Source of the DNA: Oreohelix idahoensis
Lineage: Eukaryota > Mollusca > Gastropoda > Stylommatophora > Oreohelicidae
Reading direction: 5' to 3'
DNA length: 64,000 nt
Assembly (NCBI GenBank): GCA_024509875.1
Contig: JAMPIV010014150.1
Coordinates: 62,001 to 126,000 of the forward strand
Shown: positions 11,370 through 21,497 of the stretch, in pieces
Position numbering within the stretch: the stretch's first letter is position 1
Layout of the letters: the number at the start of each line of letters is the position of its first letter
Notes under the pieces: model-generated
Databases searched by the model: none
What the model was told of the DNA's origin: nothing
The model's input: the letters and a program-made list of their open reading frames with translations, nothing else
Translations under genes and position numbers: made by a program

Positions 11370-11835
11370 AATTTTCAGATAAAGCCAGGAGAGATTGCTT
11401 GCTGTGAGTATCGCATCTGTCAAACCAAACACATTTCTTGCAATTGGCAATCTGCAACCCATTCTGCCTTCTTGTCAAAGTTGTAAAGATTAGAAGGATG
11501 GAATTGGAATGACCTGAACACCAATTTGGAACTGATGGAAAGATCCACATAAATACTAGTGAAACACGAGGGGAGGCTAAGACGCTGGCGTTTGATAGGA
11601 CACACATTGGGGAAACTAGTTCATAGTATTACAAGGCAGTCCTTGTTCTGGGATCTATAAAGCTTGAGAAATATGGCATGTGGAGGCGGAAAAACGTATG
11701 GAGAATGAAAGTGGAGACAATCATGACATGGATACAGAAGATACGGAAAGGTCTTGGATAAACGGCACAGGACAATGGACACGTGACATTAACTTGCCCA
11801 AGGCAATGTGCTTCAGATGAAGCTGAAGAATGATG
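11370..11835 (+). mobile_element. Degenerate LINE 3' fragment
   Basis: On the + strand about 11560-11660 encodes a LINE tail resembling RRWRLIGHTLGKLV followed by SITRQSLF. The same tail occurs at 43990-44060. Stops interrupt it. The reverse-strand open frames here are its shadows. Confidence 0.55.
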
Positions 11836-11859
11836 ATGAATGAATGAGAAGCGTGGATG

Positions 11860-12115
11860 ACTTTAAGGATTCCAGAACTGACTTGTAATTCTATCAACAG
11901 GTTTTCTTAACTCTTTGACTCCGGAATTATTTTCCACCCTGTGCGGTAATTTACATTCGTGATAGACTAAAAACAACTCTCAGAGCGTTGTTTTGGCACG
12001 GGTGTCAACTCTGACCAACGCTCTGAGCGTTGTTCCGGAGTCAAAGAGTTAATGTGTGTCCTATCCATCTCCATCGTCTTCTTCACTTCTCTTGTTCCAC
12101 TGGTACTTATGTGGT
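11860..12115 (-). mobile_element. LINE 3' fragment interrupted by a TTAA element
   Basis: The two halves 11860-11906 and 12053-12115 join into the same LINE tail seen at 10520-10610. The intact relative at 10541 reads ggttttctcaatatgtgtcc where this copy has ggttttcttaa, the insert, then ttaatgtgtgtcc. This is a natural empty-site comparison for the inserted element. Confidence 0.7.
11907..12052. mobile_element. 146-bp MITE with 20-bp inverted repeats and TTAA duplication
   Basis: It starts ttaactctttgactccggaa and ends with the exact reverse complement, counting the TTAA target duplicated on both sides. It has no coding capacity. TTAA targets and precise duplication are the hallmark of piggyBac-superfamily transposition, so this is probably a non-autonomous piggyBac-like element. 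Related ends starting TTAACTCTT occur at 33197 and 60979. Confidence 0.85.
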
Positions 12116-12142
12116 TCTTTACACTGCCTGTTTTAGGGTCAA

Positions 12143-12340
12143 GGATCCCGTTACACACCAATTGAGACATATTGGGAATATGGTGTTAGGCCCATATTTT
12201 CTTGACCATCGGCACACTAGGGGTGATGTATCACCCCTGGTCGGCACCACGCCGGCAGCCTTAACCTTCCCACAGTTGCTCTGGTACCCAATTCATGAGC
12301 GTGGGTCGACCCCGGAGCCGTTTGCGGTCTAAAAAAATCT
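12143..12340 (-). mobile_element. SINE body, head missing
   Basis: This is the reverse complement of the body at 52621-52802. It shares, in element sense, the gtcgaccc, ggtaccagagcaac, cacccctagtgtgcc and caccatattcccaatatg segments. The tRNA-like head present at 52537 is absent here, so it is a truncated copy or the body of a longer element. Confidence 0.7.
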
Positions 12341-13734
12341 CCTCTGTTTTTGTTAACCTCACCGTTATCCCTGTGTGTCCAGTATTTTATTGTCCCTGAT
12401 TTTCATCTCGGCATTGACTCTATATTCATTTAGAGAAATAGACAGACCTTAGGAACTACATAATATAGTCAAACAGTATGTAACCAGAACAAAAATTAAT
12501 GTATAGTGATCGGAGGGGATACGCGGGGGAAAGTTAATATCTAGTGCAGTTCTTGTAAAACATTACTTATGTCAAATGAAAGTCAGTTAGATATCAAACC
12601 AAACGCCTCAAGTTATTACACTCCTTCTATCTCCCCCCTTTTTTGTTGGGATTTTCTTACTTTGGTGTTGTTGTTTGACGCCACGACAAATATGACGATG
12701 CTGTCATGTTAGGATTAAGGACACACACATTTTGGAAAACTTAATTTACTCTATTTACCATAATTGGACAGGAGAAATGATACCGCCTTGGGATATTGTC
12801 TACTGAATATCTTATGTGGCCGTAAGTAGCACTATATATCCTAATCATAACCTATTAGAGGTTGAACGTGATTTTTTTCATCAATTAAAACAAAAGCAAG
12901 CAACAGCAATTTGAAGTAACTTAGGTTGTCAATAAAAATCCTGCAGATTTTCACGAACAAGGTTGGATACCTACGCGCTACTTTTGTAAAGGTCCTCTTT
13001 CAACTTTTTTTAAAACCCGTCTGAAAAATTGTGACTTAAGTTTCCGCGATTCGCTAAAAATAAAATACCCTGAAGGAAAAACAGCGGCACGGGTAGAAAA
13101 TCTCCGGAATTTGTTTATTTACTTTTTGCAAATAAAACTAACAGACGAAACTTGGGAACATAGAGGAGGTGTGAGCATATTTCTAGTGCATATATGCTTT
13201 CTTCTTCCAGGAGAAGTTTGCGGGCTGAATTTTAAACGTGATCAGGTTAATACCCGTAACGAACAGATGGGATCTGTTTGAAGATAGTCGTGAATGGATT
13301 ACGTTGTGATAACCACCGGAGTTTGTGCGATGAAAATAAACACGTTCTCGCAGCTAGAGATGTAAGATGGTGCCCTGGAAGAAAAACTAACAGTTAAATT
13401 GAAAGAGAAAACGTAAGAAAGAGTTGTGTTGCATTTTATGTACGATAGTGCTTACAGAATGGCCAACAGGCCTTCCTTCACTCGTCATGAACGCTAACAA
13501 GGAAGATATTAATAATTGTGGTGGGGCTGTAAAAATATTAGACTGATGTTTTGAGATGTTGGTTTTTTTTTTTTTTTTAATTACCTTTGTAAGACCTAGA
13601 CGTTGGTACAAAAAAAAGGCAATTTTATATTCGGATACGTTGATAGTATATGTCTGACGACCGTGTCTGGAATGTGAGTGAGTGTGTGCGAACAGCATCA
13701 TCTAAATTGTAGGCTATTATTTCTGTACTATTCA
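12341..13734. other. No gene seen; AT-rich sequence
   Basis: I find no open frame with a recognisable motif; the 104-codon - strand frame at 13387-13701 is not convincing. There is a T-run near 13563. No terminal repeats were recognised. Confidence 0.4.
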
Positions 13735-13905
13735 TCACTATCAGCTACCATTTACACAACAAAGGTGATCTCCGACTTCTGTCTCTTGCCTTATGGTGCA
13801 CTCTGATAGACTCTTTCCTCTTTATCTTCCCATTTATATCGATGGCTTCTCCTTACACGTTTGCCTTCAGCTCTGCCTTCTATTATGGTCTTCAGTCAGG
13901 TGTTA
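13735..13905 (-). mobile_element. LINE C-terminal fragment
   Basis: It matches the region 57760-57905: the shared strings ttatggtgcactctgata and ctctgccttctattatggtctt encode, on the - strand, the end of a LINE protein (KTIIEGR..GKR..KWEDNIK type). It stops next to an AT microsatellite. Confidence 0.65.
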
Positions 13906-13931
13906 ACACACATACATAGACACACACATTC

Positions 13932-13933
<2 letters not shown>

Positions 13934-14016
<83 letters not shown>
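13934..14016. repeat. AT microsatellite followed by GT repeat
   Basis: About 33 AT dinucleotides run into 8 GT dinucleotides. The tyrosine/isoleucine-rich open frames here are artefacts of the repeat. Confidence 0.95.
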
Positions 14017-14560
14017 CTGCCTGTCTATCTATCTCTTTATCTGTCTTTTCTTCTGTATATCTATTTCTTGCTCTCACCTATTCTTATCTATTGTGCAGTT
14101 ACTTTTACGATATAAAGGCAGTGTTTATGTCTGTCTATCCCTGTGTATATTTCTCTCACGTCTGCCAATGTACACGCACCGACTTTCATATCACCACATT
14201 CCAGTGATGAGCGTTTACCACACAAACCGTTTGTTTATTTCTTCTGGCCATGATGTAACAGCATTAACATTTATCAAACACTCTTAAGTCAGTTGGAATA
14301 CTGTCATCTCATCGAGTCTATCTCGTCATGTGTCTTAAGTCGGTGTTGAGGATTGTTGCATGGTTTACAAGTATGTTGGTTTTATCGTGATTTGGATGGT
14401 CGCACCATGCAACACCTCAACTAACAGCGTTGGATGACGCGTTAAGCCTAGCAACGATTGAGTATAGATGTAGCCTTAGGGCTAATAGCAGTGTTTAGAT
14501 AATGTGTGGCAGAGTCCACTAATATATGTTGAGTCTTAACTCATATATTCAACCGTCAGT
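14017..14560. other. No gene seen
   Basis: The stretch is pyrimidine-rich next to the microsatellite, then ordinary AT-rich sequence. The short overlapping open frames show no motif. 14520-14560 may be flank or terminal sequence of the mariner that follows. Confidence 0.35.
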
Positions 14561-14579
14561 GTTCAGACCTCCTAGTTGA

Positions 14580-15625
14580 TGGAACAAGAAATAAGTCTGA
14601 ACTTCAACAATTTATTTCTCAATGTAGCCTCCGTTATTTGTTACAGTTTTTGTCCATCTTCTCACAAGGGCATGTATCCCCGCACGGTAAAAATGTGTGT
14701 CCTTTTTCCTAAACCACTGGCGTGCGGCGCGTTTAAGGGTCTTGGTGTCCTCAAAGTGATGTCCGCGACGATCTTCTTTCAGTGGTCCAAACAGATGGAA
14801 GTCAGAAGGTGCAAGATCGGGACTGTAAGGAGGATGTGGTAATAATGTCCAGCCAAATTCTGCAATCGTATCAATGGTGCGATGCCATTTTAGAAGCTGA
14901 CCCATATTATAATTTCTGTTCAGGTATACAGATACTGTGAATTAATCTAGTCAAGTACCTCTCATTTGCAACATCAGTCACAAATAGGCGACAAATGACG
15001 AACTTCTCGCCTAGCATTACGGTGCAGGAGTTGATGGCTATGGTTTTCCTTGTCTCTTTATGTCTGTCTGTCAACATTCTGGGTACCCACCGTGCACAAA
15101 CTTTTGAATAACCCAGGTCTTTAATGATGTTCTGGACACTGCCTTTACTAATGGACAACATGGAAGAAAGTTCATCCAGTGTTACCCGACGGTCACCACG
15201 AATGATGCCATCAACTCGATGAATGTTGTGTGGAGTCACTGCAGTAGACGGACGGCCAGTCCGCTTTGCGTACGCCATTGAGGATTGACCTACTTCAGCC
15301 TCGTCACAACGATGTACCCAACGTCGGACAGTGCTAACATCCACTGTTGAATCTCCATAAACATTCTTCAAACGTTCGTGGATGCTAATTGGGATCTCGC
15401 CTTCAGCATTTTGGAATTCTATGACATAACGTTGTTTTAACCGAACGTCTTTGGCAGCCATTTTTAAACTGTTACAGTGGTGCCACCTGTTACTGAAACA
15501 GGTTGGTAATGCTATACAGTGCAGAAGAGTGTTTGAGGAATCCTGCTAAATTTACAAATTGCACACCGATGCAGTATTTACATACATAAAAAATAGGAGG
15601 CATTACTTTTTGACCTTCCCTCTTA
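14580..15625 (-). pseudogene. Mariner-type transposon with internally deleted transposase
   Basis: Two - strand frames, 14907-15461 and 14612-14905, are the N- and C-terminal parts of a mariner transposase. The first has the paired helix-turn-helix DNA-binding region (VSTVRRWVHR, then VTLDELSSMLSISKGSVQNI) and reaches the first catalytic Asp region (LFVTD). The second resumes at EFGWTLLPHPPYSPDLAPSD, which holds the third catalytic Asp. The segment with the second Asp (usual motif HDNARPH) is missing, so the protein cannot be active. At the 5' end (about 15590-15620) aggtcaaaaagtaatgcctcc, in element sense, fits a mariner terminal repeat. I could not find a matching repeat at the other end, so the left border is approximate. 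Confidence 0.85.
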
Positions 15626-15734
15626 CATAGGTGTTCGATGTTAGTCCTCTGAGTGAGATTTAACAAGCAAAGATGACTCTTGCCAGTTTGTCTTCAGATT
15701 TTCTTGAGTAGTTTCAGCTATTGACTTGGTAATG

Positions 15735-16080
15735 CAGAGGTACCTGGCAGTGAGAGAGCTGACAAACTAGCGTCATTGTAGGGACACAGAATATGGATAA
15801 GTGACAGATATTAAGGGCAATTAATAATCGTAAGATAAGAAACTATACATTGCGCTACAAAAAGAGGCAATCTTCCACTGCAATCGATGAATCATCAAGG
15901 CTAAGACTGTTGGAATTTGACATTAAACGTATGACAAGCAGGGATTGATGTATAAGAGGATGCATTCGGTGTGTATACAACCAGCGCGCTCAAGGCACAG
16001 TTAGCATTCATACCCTTCGACATTTGCTGAGGTAGACTACCTATTGGTTTGCCCAGAGAGCAATGATGTCGATTGTGATC
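15735..16080 (+). pseudogene. LINE RNase H C-terminal relic
   Basis: On the + strand about 15790-16020 encodes a degenerate ILRAIN..AIDESSRLRLLEF stretch with stops, closely similar to the - strand frame at 34198-34404. It is a relic of the same LINE family, just upstream of the first visible host exon. Confidence 0.65.
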
Positions 16081-16212
16081 AACAATAACTAAGTGCTATG
16101 TCTCTTTACATGCCCAACCTATTTTGTTTGCCACTTTCAGCGGAAATGCTATGGTTGCAACCAATATATCACAGGTCATTATCTCAAACTTTTTGTTCAT
16201 TTTTTTCAACAG

Positions 16213-16392
16213 ACATTACTCCGGATCTGGGATTGTTTCCTGTTAGAGGGCCCCAAAATTTTGTTCCGTTTCTCGCTGGCCATTCTGCATATCCACAGTA
16301 AAGAGATCATCCAGAAGTGTGATACCATCAGCGTGATGAGACACCTGAAGACGTGCGCCAAGATCAGCTATGACATTGATGGACTGGTCTGG
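16213..16392 (+). CDS. Host gene exon: end of a TBC (Rab-GAP) domain
   Basis: Acceptor ttttttcaacag and donor GTGAGT bound a 60-codon exon in phase 0 at both ends. The peptide begins TLLRIWDCFLLEGPK and continues LFRFSLAIL, a pattern typical of the C-terminal half of TBC domains (R-x-W-D-x-F-L-x-E-G, then a hydrophobic helix). TBC domains stimulate GTP hydrolysis by Rab GTPases. The catalytic Arg and Gln fingers of such domains lie further N-terminal and would be in exons left of the window, so activity cannot be judged. The reading frame also runs open upstream of the acceptor, but without similarity. The protein family is assigned from motifs seen here; the exact orthologue is not known to me (TBC1D30-like is one possibility). 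Confidence 0.85.
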
Positions 16393-17677
16393 GTGAGTTC
16401 TTTCTGCTTTTTGTGATTTTTTTTTACATTAGTTGTGGTCATAGTTTTTATCTTTACTCGTTTGATTTGTTGTTGCAGTGTTTGTACTTTTTTTAAAATT
16501 ATTATTATTATTGTTTCGACATTTCCTTTTCTTATTCTTCTTCTATATAATTGCCTTTTTTGCTTTTCTTCTGTCTGTATTTCCGTTTGTTTTTTTTTTT
16601 GTTTTTTGTTTTTTTAATATTTCTTTCTTCTTCTTCTTCTTAAACTTTTGTTGTAAACGCATTCTTTTACTATTTCTTTTTGTGTCTTCTCTACTTTTTC
16701 CCTACACTTATTGCAGTATATCGCAACTTATAACGTTCAATATTAATTTATACATATTAGTTTCTGGGTCGTCCGTCTTGCTATCGTTGCTTTTGCTCCG
16801 TTAGTTTTGCACCGTTCATAGATTCTCTTGACTTCTTTGTCACAACCTTTTTAATTTATTTCATTTTATTTTTTTCTCTCTTTTACGCTACTTGGGCTTA
16901 TGAGTAATGGTTCTCTTTAGACTAGTAAATTATAGAGTGACATCCCCTTGTAATGTTAGGAAGAAAAAACGTACTACCAAAAATTTACAAAATTATTATT
17001 TAAAAGTTGGTAGCCTAGACCAGTGATAATAGATCGCCACTTGATTAAAAAATAAAGCAGTGAATCTCGACCGCTGAAATAAAGTAGGCCTACTCAACGC
17101 AAACAAACTTTTTTTCTAGTTGTGTAGGGCCTACACAGAATATTATGACATTAATTTATCGGAAATATATTGAAGGACAAGATATAACTGAAAAGATTAA
17201 GACAGCGATTAAATTGCAACAAAGCAAAACAACAGCAATATTTAACCAAGTTATAAGTACTTATCTTTTTAAAAACAAAATGGCGTCGAAGTGTGGTGGC
17301 AGGCGTCGTTGATAGGTAACTTTAAAAATACGTCATGTCACGCTGAAAACCAAAAGTGTTTGAGGCGAATTCAAAGTTTTTGCCGAATTGTTGGGTATAA
17401 AAGGATTTGATTGGTTACTGCGAGAGAACTCAGTTTAAAAACAGACGCCGAGATTCCCGGAATTTACACACACACACACACAAAATTGGTTTTAAAAAAA
17501 ACCTGGGCTAGAAAATATTTTCTGATTTAAAATAAAAAAAACGCTTGGGTTGAAAAATAGTTTAAGAATTTCTTTCAATTTAAAAAAATAAAAATTTGGG
17601 GGGGAATCGGGGATCCGTACAACGAATCTGTACGGCCGTAAACTGCTAAAAGTATTTAAAAAACGTACATTGCTCTG
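16393..17677. other. Start of the 21-kb host intron; T-rich, no gene
   Basis: There are strong pyrimidine tracts at 16480-16640. A TATA-like string (gggtataaaagg) lies near 17391-17402, with no recognisable gene after it. There is a short AC repeat at 17466-17482. I saw no exon or transposon protein in this part. Confidence 0.4.
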
Positions 17678-18172
17678 TTACGTCTAGGGGGGAAATCTCC
17701 TAACGATTATATGCGTTCTTCCAAAATCCACCAACATAAATACGGGCTCTGTAACTGACCCAATCAACGACAAGGACATAAGACAGTTTTCCTCCATAAA
17801 CGAACTCAATTTTCTTTAATAAACCTATATCCATTGTAGCATACCTATCCGTTCGTAAAGATTGATCCATATTCTCAGAAAATCATCATGACAGGATTAA
17901 CCCTGTTCCAAGAGTATCCCTTTTATTATACAATCCACATACTTTAAGAAATGGGGAACACTTCATAATGGGTTCCCATTGGAACGCAAATTGAAACACA
18001 GCCAAAACACAGCAGCCACACTGCTCAAGGGTTTTCTTCAACACCTTGGTCCTACACATAACAATCATACGTCATATCTCTGGTGCATCTCACTTTCAAT
18101 ATTGCAGATAGTGCCGCATTTATCAGCACTGACTCAAACTCAATAAATCTAACGTGTGGTGTGCATGGGCAG
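17678..18172 (-). mobile_element. LINE 3' end, 5'-truncated
   Basis: Almost identical over about 490 bp to 33724-34220, which continues into a LINE RNase H C-terminus. Homology stops at tgcatgggcaga, where a C-rich run begins, as expected for a 5'-truncated insertion read on the - strand. The shared 3' end lies at gttacgtctagg. Confidence 0.8.
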
Positions 18173-18421
<249 letters not shown>

Positions 18422-18682
18422 GCATACATTCGTATTTAACATGCTCGTGAATATCTAACCATGAGAATGATAAAGATAAAATGGAAACTTATATTCCAGA
18501 AAATCTACAAGCGATGATATCGTATACGATGAGTGAAATGAAGTTAAATATGCATCAACAACTTGTGATCAACATGTGAACGCTAAGGAAATATCACTAT
18601 ATAATCTACATATCACTTGATTATAAAGAGAAATAATGTTTGTAATCACTTCCCATACCCAGAAAAGTCTCTGCTACATAGT

Positions 18683-19313
18683 TCAATGTATTACTCTCGA
18701 AAGTGTATCCGCAATTACATTATAATGTCCTTCTATATGTACGATATCGAAGTCATAAGCTTGCAACTGCAACGCAAACCTCGTAAGTCTTGCACTAGGT
18801 GATTTACAGGTTTGGAGATACGTTAACGTTCTCTGATCTGTCATTATAGTAAAATGCGTACCTACCACAAATTTTTGAAGTTTATTCAAATTCCATACCA
18901 TACCCAATAGTTCTCTGTCAAAAATAGAGTATTTGGATTCGGCTTCCGACAGTTTCCTACTCAAGTAGTAGATCGGATGAAACTTGCCATCAAAACTTTG
19001 TCCCAAACACCCGCTTATTGCGTGGAGCGAAGCATCTGTTACAACGGTAAACGATCGTTTTAAATCTGGCAGTCGCAATATAGGATACTGTGAAAAATGC
19101 GTTTTTATGTTTTGTTATGCCTGGTTACATTGTTCTGTCCAGATTACTTTGTTAGGCATATCTCTTTTCGTTAGATCAGATAAGACAGCAGTCAAAGACG
19201 AGAACCTTGGAATAAACTTGTGGTAAAAATTCACCAATCCTAATAAACCCCTACTTGCTTCTTTGTAGTTGGAATTGTAAGATCAAGTATGCCTTTTAAA
19301 TTAGATTCATCAG
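18683..19313 (-). pseudogene. Element C: RNase H end of an old gypsy-type pol
   Basis: The - strand frame 18683-19078 is a gypsy-type RNase H: VVTDASLHAISG, YYLSRKLSEAE, FDRELLGMVW and TDQRTLTYL hold the usual acidic residues, and it ends in DTLSR like other pol proteins. Upstream to 19313 the connection region (LLGLVNFYHKF-like) is present but frameshifted. The region continues at 22494 after the LINE inserted at 19326-22493; the duplicated aggttgtattac marks the break. 18421-18682 probably holds the 3' untranslated region, but no LTR was recognised. Confidence 0.85.
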
Positions 19314-19319
19314 GTTGTA

Positions 19320-21497
19320 TTACTTACTTACATACTTAGTCGTTCCCCTTCTACCGTGAGGTGTAGAGGTTTGGAAGAGAGAGCGCCAGATCATTCTATC
19401 AGCTGTCTTCTTCCTGGCCTGGTTCCATTCTAGTCCTCGGTCCTTCAAAGATTGTCTAATGTTGTCCTCCCAGCGGACTCTGGGTCGTCCTGGAGGTCTG
19501 GATCCCTGGCTCTTTGTTTCCCATGCTTGTCGTGGTAGCCGATCTTCTCCCATTCTGCAGACATGGCCAAACCATCTTAGTTGGGACTGTTCTATTTGGG
19601 TCTGCAGCGGATGGGATTTCAGGCCTTGACGGATCGTCTGGTTGCGGACCATATCTCTTCTTGTTACTTCAACCACTTTCCTCAGATACCTCATTTCTGA
19701 GGTTTGGATCTGGCTTTTGTGGGTTGTAGTCATTGCCCATGACCCGCATCCATATGTCAAGACTGGGACATAGGTGGAGCGGTATACAGCCATCTTCGTT
19801 TTCTTACCAACCTCTTTCTTGCTGAGGAATCCACGATTTATGGCCTGAAAAAGTCTCCCAGCCGCTGCTTTTCGAGTGGCCAACTCTTCTTTGATGCCTC
19901 CCTTTCGGTCTATAATAGCTCCGAGATATTTAAAGTGGTCGACCTGCTCCAGGACCTGTTCTCCCAACTTAATCTGATGTTTTCTTTCTTCTCGTGATAT
20001 CACCATGGATTTTGTTTTAGAGCTGCTTATGACCATCCCTCTCTTCTCCAGCTCTTCCTTCCAGACTTGCAGGTTGGATTGGAGATGTGCCTCTGATTTA
20101 GCAATCAGGGCAACATCATCAGCAAATGCCAGCTCCGAAATATAGACCTGTCTCATCTTCCAGTACCCCACTGAATACTTTCTTGTTCTCTCCTTACATG
20201 CCTTGATGACATTGTCCATAAGGAGTATGAAGAGGTAAGGTGATAGGATATCACCTTGTCTTACACCAGTGGTGGTCCTGAACTCTTCTGACTTATGGTT
20301 TGCTGTCCTCACATAATTTCTGCAAGACTTGTAGAAGCTTTGTATAGCATGAATCAGAGGTGCTGGAATATTCTTCCTTGCCAAACAGTCCCAAAGTTTG
20401 CTCCAGGGGACCCTGTCAAACGCCTTTTCCAGATCTATGAAACAAAGATGGATCTCACTCTTATACTCAAGGGCCTTTTCACTCAGCTGTCTGAGTGTGA
20501 AGATTAGGTCTTGAGTACTTCGGTTTGCTCGGAATCCGCACTGGACCTCATCCAATTGTGGCTCAGCTAGGCGTCGGAGTCTCTGCTCTAGGATTCTAGA
20601 GTAGATTTTACCAGGGACACTGAGAAGGGATATGCCTCTATGGTTTCCACATTGTCGATTGTCACCCTTTTTGAAAATTGGTGTTATGATGGCAATCTCC
20701 CAATCCTTTGGTATGGTCTTGTTGCACCATGCTGCCTGTAGGACCTTTAAGAGTAATAGGTCGCCTGATGCTCCCATGTACTTAACAATTTCTGGTGTTA
20801 TACCATCATGCCCTGCTGCTTTGCCCATCTTGATTTTCTCTAGTGCTGCCCTCAGTTCTTCCATCTTTATGTCATCTTCACCATCATTGGTTTTCTCTTC
20901 TGTGCTAGTGGTTATCATTTCTGTTGCTTCACCATGCTCACCATCCAGGAGTTCTGAGAAATATTCTTTCCATCTTTCCATTATTTCCTTCGGGGCAGTA
21001 AGCAATTTGCCTTGCTTGTCCTTTATAAATTTGAGAGGGCATTGTTTTTCCTTCCTCGTGTTCTTTAGGGTCTTATAGAACAATTTCTGGTTTTCTTGTG
21101 CATCTTTTTCTAGCTTTTCTCCAAATTCTTCCCAGGACTTCTGTTTTGCTGCTAGCACTTTGTTCTTTGCTTCTGTTCTGAGTGTCACATATTCTCTATA
21201 TTTTTCCATTTGTCCTGTTGTGTTTTTAGCTCTTAAGTATTGTTTCCATGCCATTTTCTTCTCTCTTATTTTCTCTTTGACTTCCTCTGTCCACCAAGGT
21301 GTCCTCTTTCTCTGGTTCCCAAGTCGGACTTCACCGCATGCTTCTGCAGCAGCTGTCTTTATGATATCCTTGAATTTATTCCAGAGGGTTTCCAAGTCAT
21401 CAGGTCGTTCTTCTGTGTTGCTCACTGCTGTAGCAATAAGCCCCTGATATCTGGTCTTAATTTCTGGATCTCTCAGCTTGTAGGTCCTAATGCTCAT
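19320..21497 (-). CDS. LINE reverse transcriptase frame
   Basis: This 725-codon frame carries the reverse transcriptase of the RTE-like LINE. The finger part reads NHRGISLLSVPGKIYSRIL and QCGFRANRSTQD. The first catalytic Asp lies in FIDLEKAFDRV, then GVRQGDILSP, and the catalytic FADD in LAFADDVAL. The C-terminal part ends with a basic GRPRVRWEDN stretch common to these elements. The start ATG overlaps the stop of the endonuclease frame as ATGA (21497-21494). Most RTE elements have endonuclease and RT in one protein, so the overlap is either a frameshift or a translational coupling device. The stop falls inside the target-duplication repeat. No other break is visible. Confidence 0.9.
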   Translation of the reverse strand: MSIRTYKLRDPEIKTRYQGLIATAVSNTEERPDDLETLWNKFKDIIKTAAAEACGEVRLGNQRKRTPWWTEEVKEKIREKKMAWKQYLRAKNTTGQMEKYREYVTLRTEAKNKVLAAKQKSWEEFGEKLEKDAQENQKLFYKTLKNTRKEKQCPLKFIKDKQGKLLTAPKEIMERWKEYFSELLDGEHGEATEMITTSTEEKTNDGEDDIKMEELRAALEKIKMGKAAGHDGITPEIVKYMGASGDLLLLKVLQAAWCNKTIPKDWEIAIITPIFKKGDNRQCGNHRGISLLSVPGKIYSRILEQRLRRLAEPQLDEVQCGFRANRSTQDLIFTLRQLSEKALEYKSEIHLCFIDLEKAFDRVPWSKLWDCLARKNIPAPLIHAIQSFYKSCRNYVRTANHKSEEFRTTTGVRQGDILSPYLFILLMDNVIKACKERTRKYSVGYWKMRQVYISELAFADDVALIAKSEAHLQSNLQVWKEELEKRGMVISSSKTKSMVISREERKHQIKLGEQVLEQVDHFKYLGAIIDRKGGIKEELATRKAAAGRLFQAINRGFLSKKEVGKKTKMAVYRSTYVPVLTYGCGSWAMTTTHKSQIQTSEMRYLRKVVEVTRRDMVRNQTIRQGLKSHPLQTQIEQSQLRWFGHVCRMGEDRLPRQAWETKSQGSRPPGRPRVRWEDNIRQSLKDRGLEWNQARKKTADRMIWRSLFQTSTPHGRRGTTKYVSK

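Noticed and set aside
13861..14287. Membrane-like open frames rich in Tyr, Ile, Cys and Ser
   Set aside because: Caused by an AT/GT microsatellite and its pyrimidine-rich flank.
16435..16804. Phe/Leu-rich open frames that look like membrane proteins
   Set aside because: T-rich intron sequence just after a splice donor.
17391..17402. TATA box of a promoter
   Set aside because: No transcript start, ORF or element boundary can be tied to it; AT-rich introns give such strings by chance.
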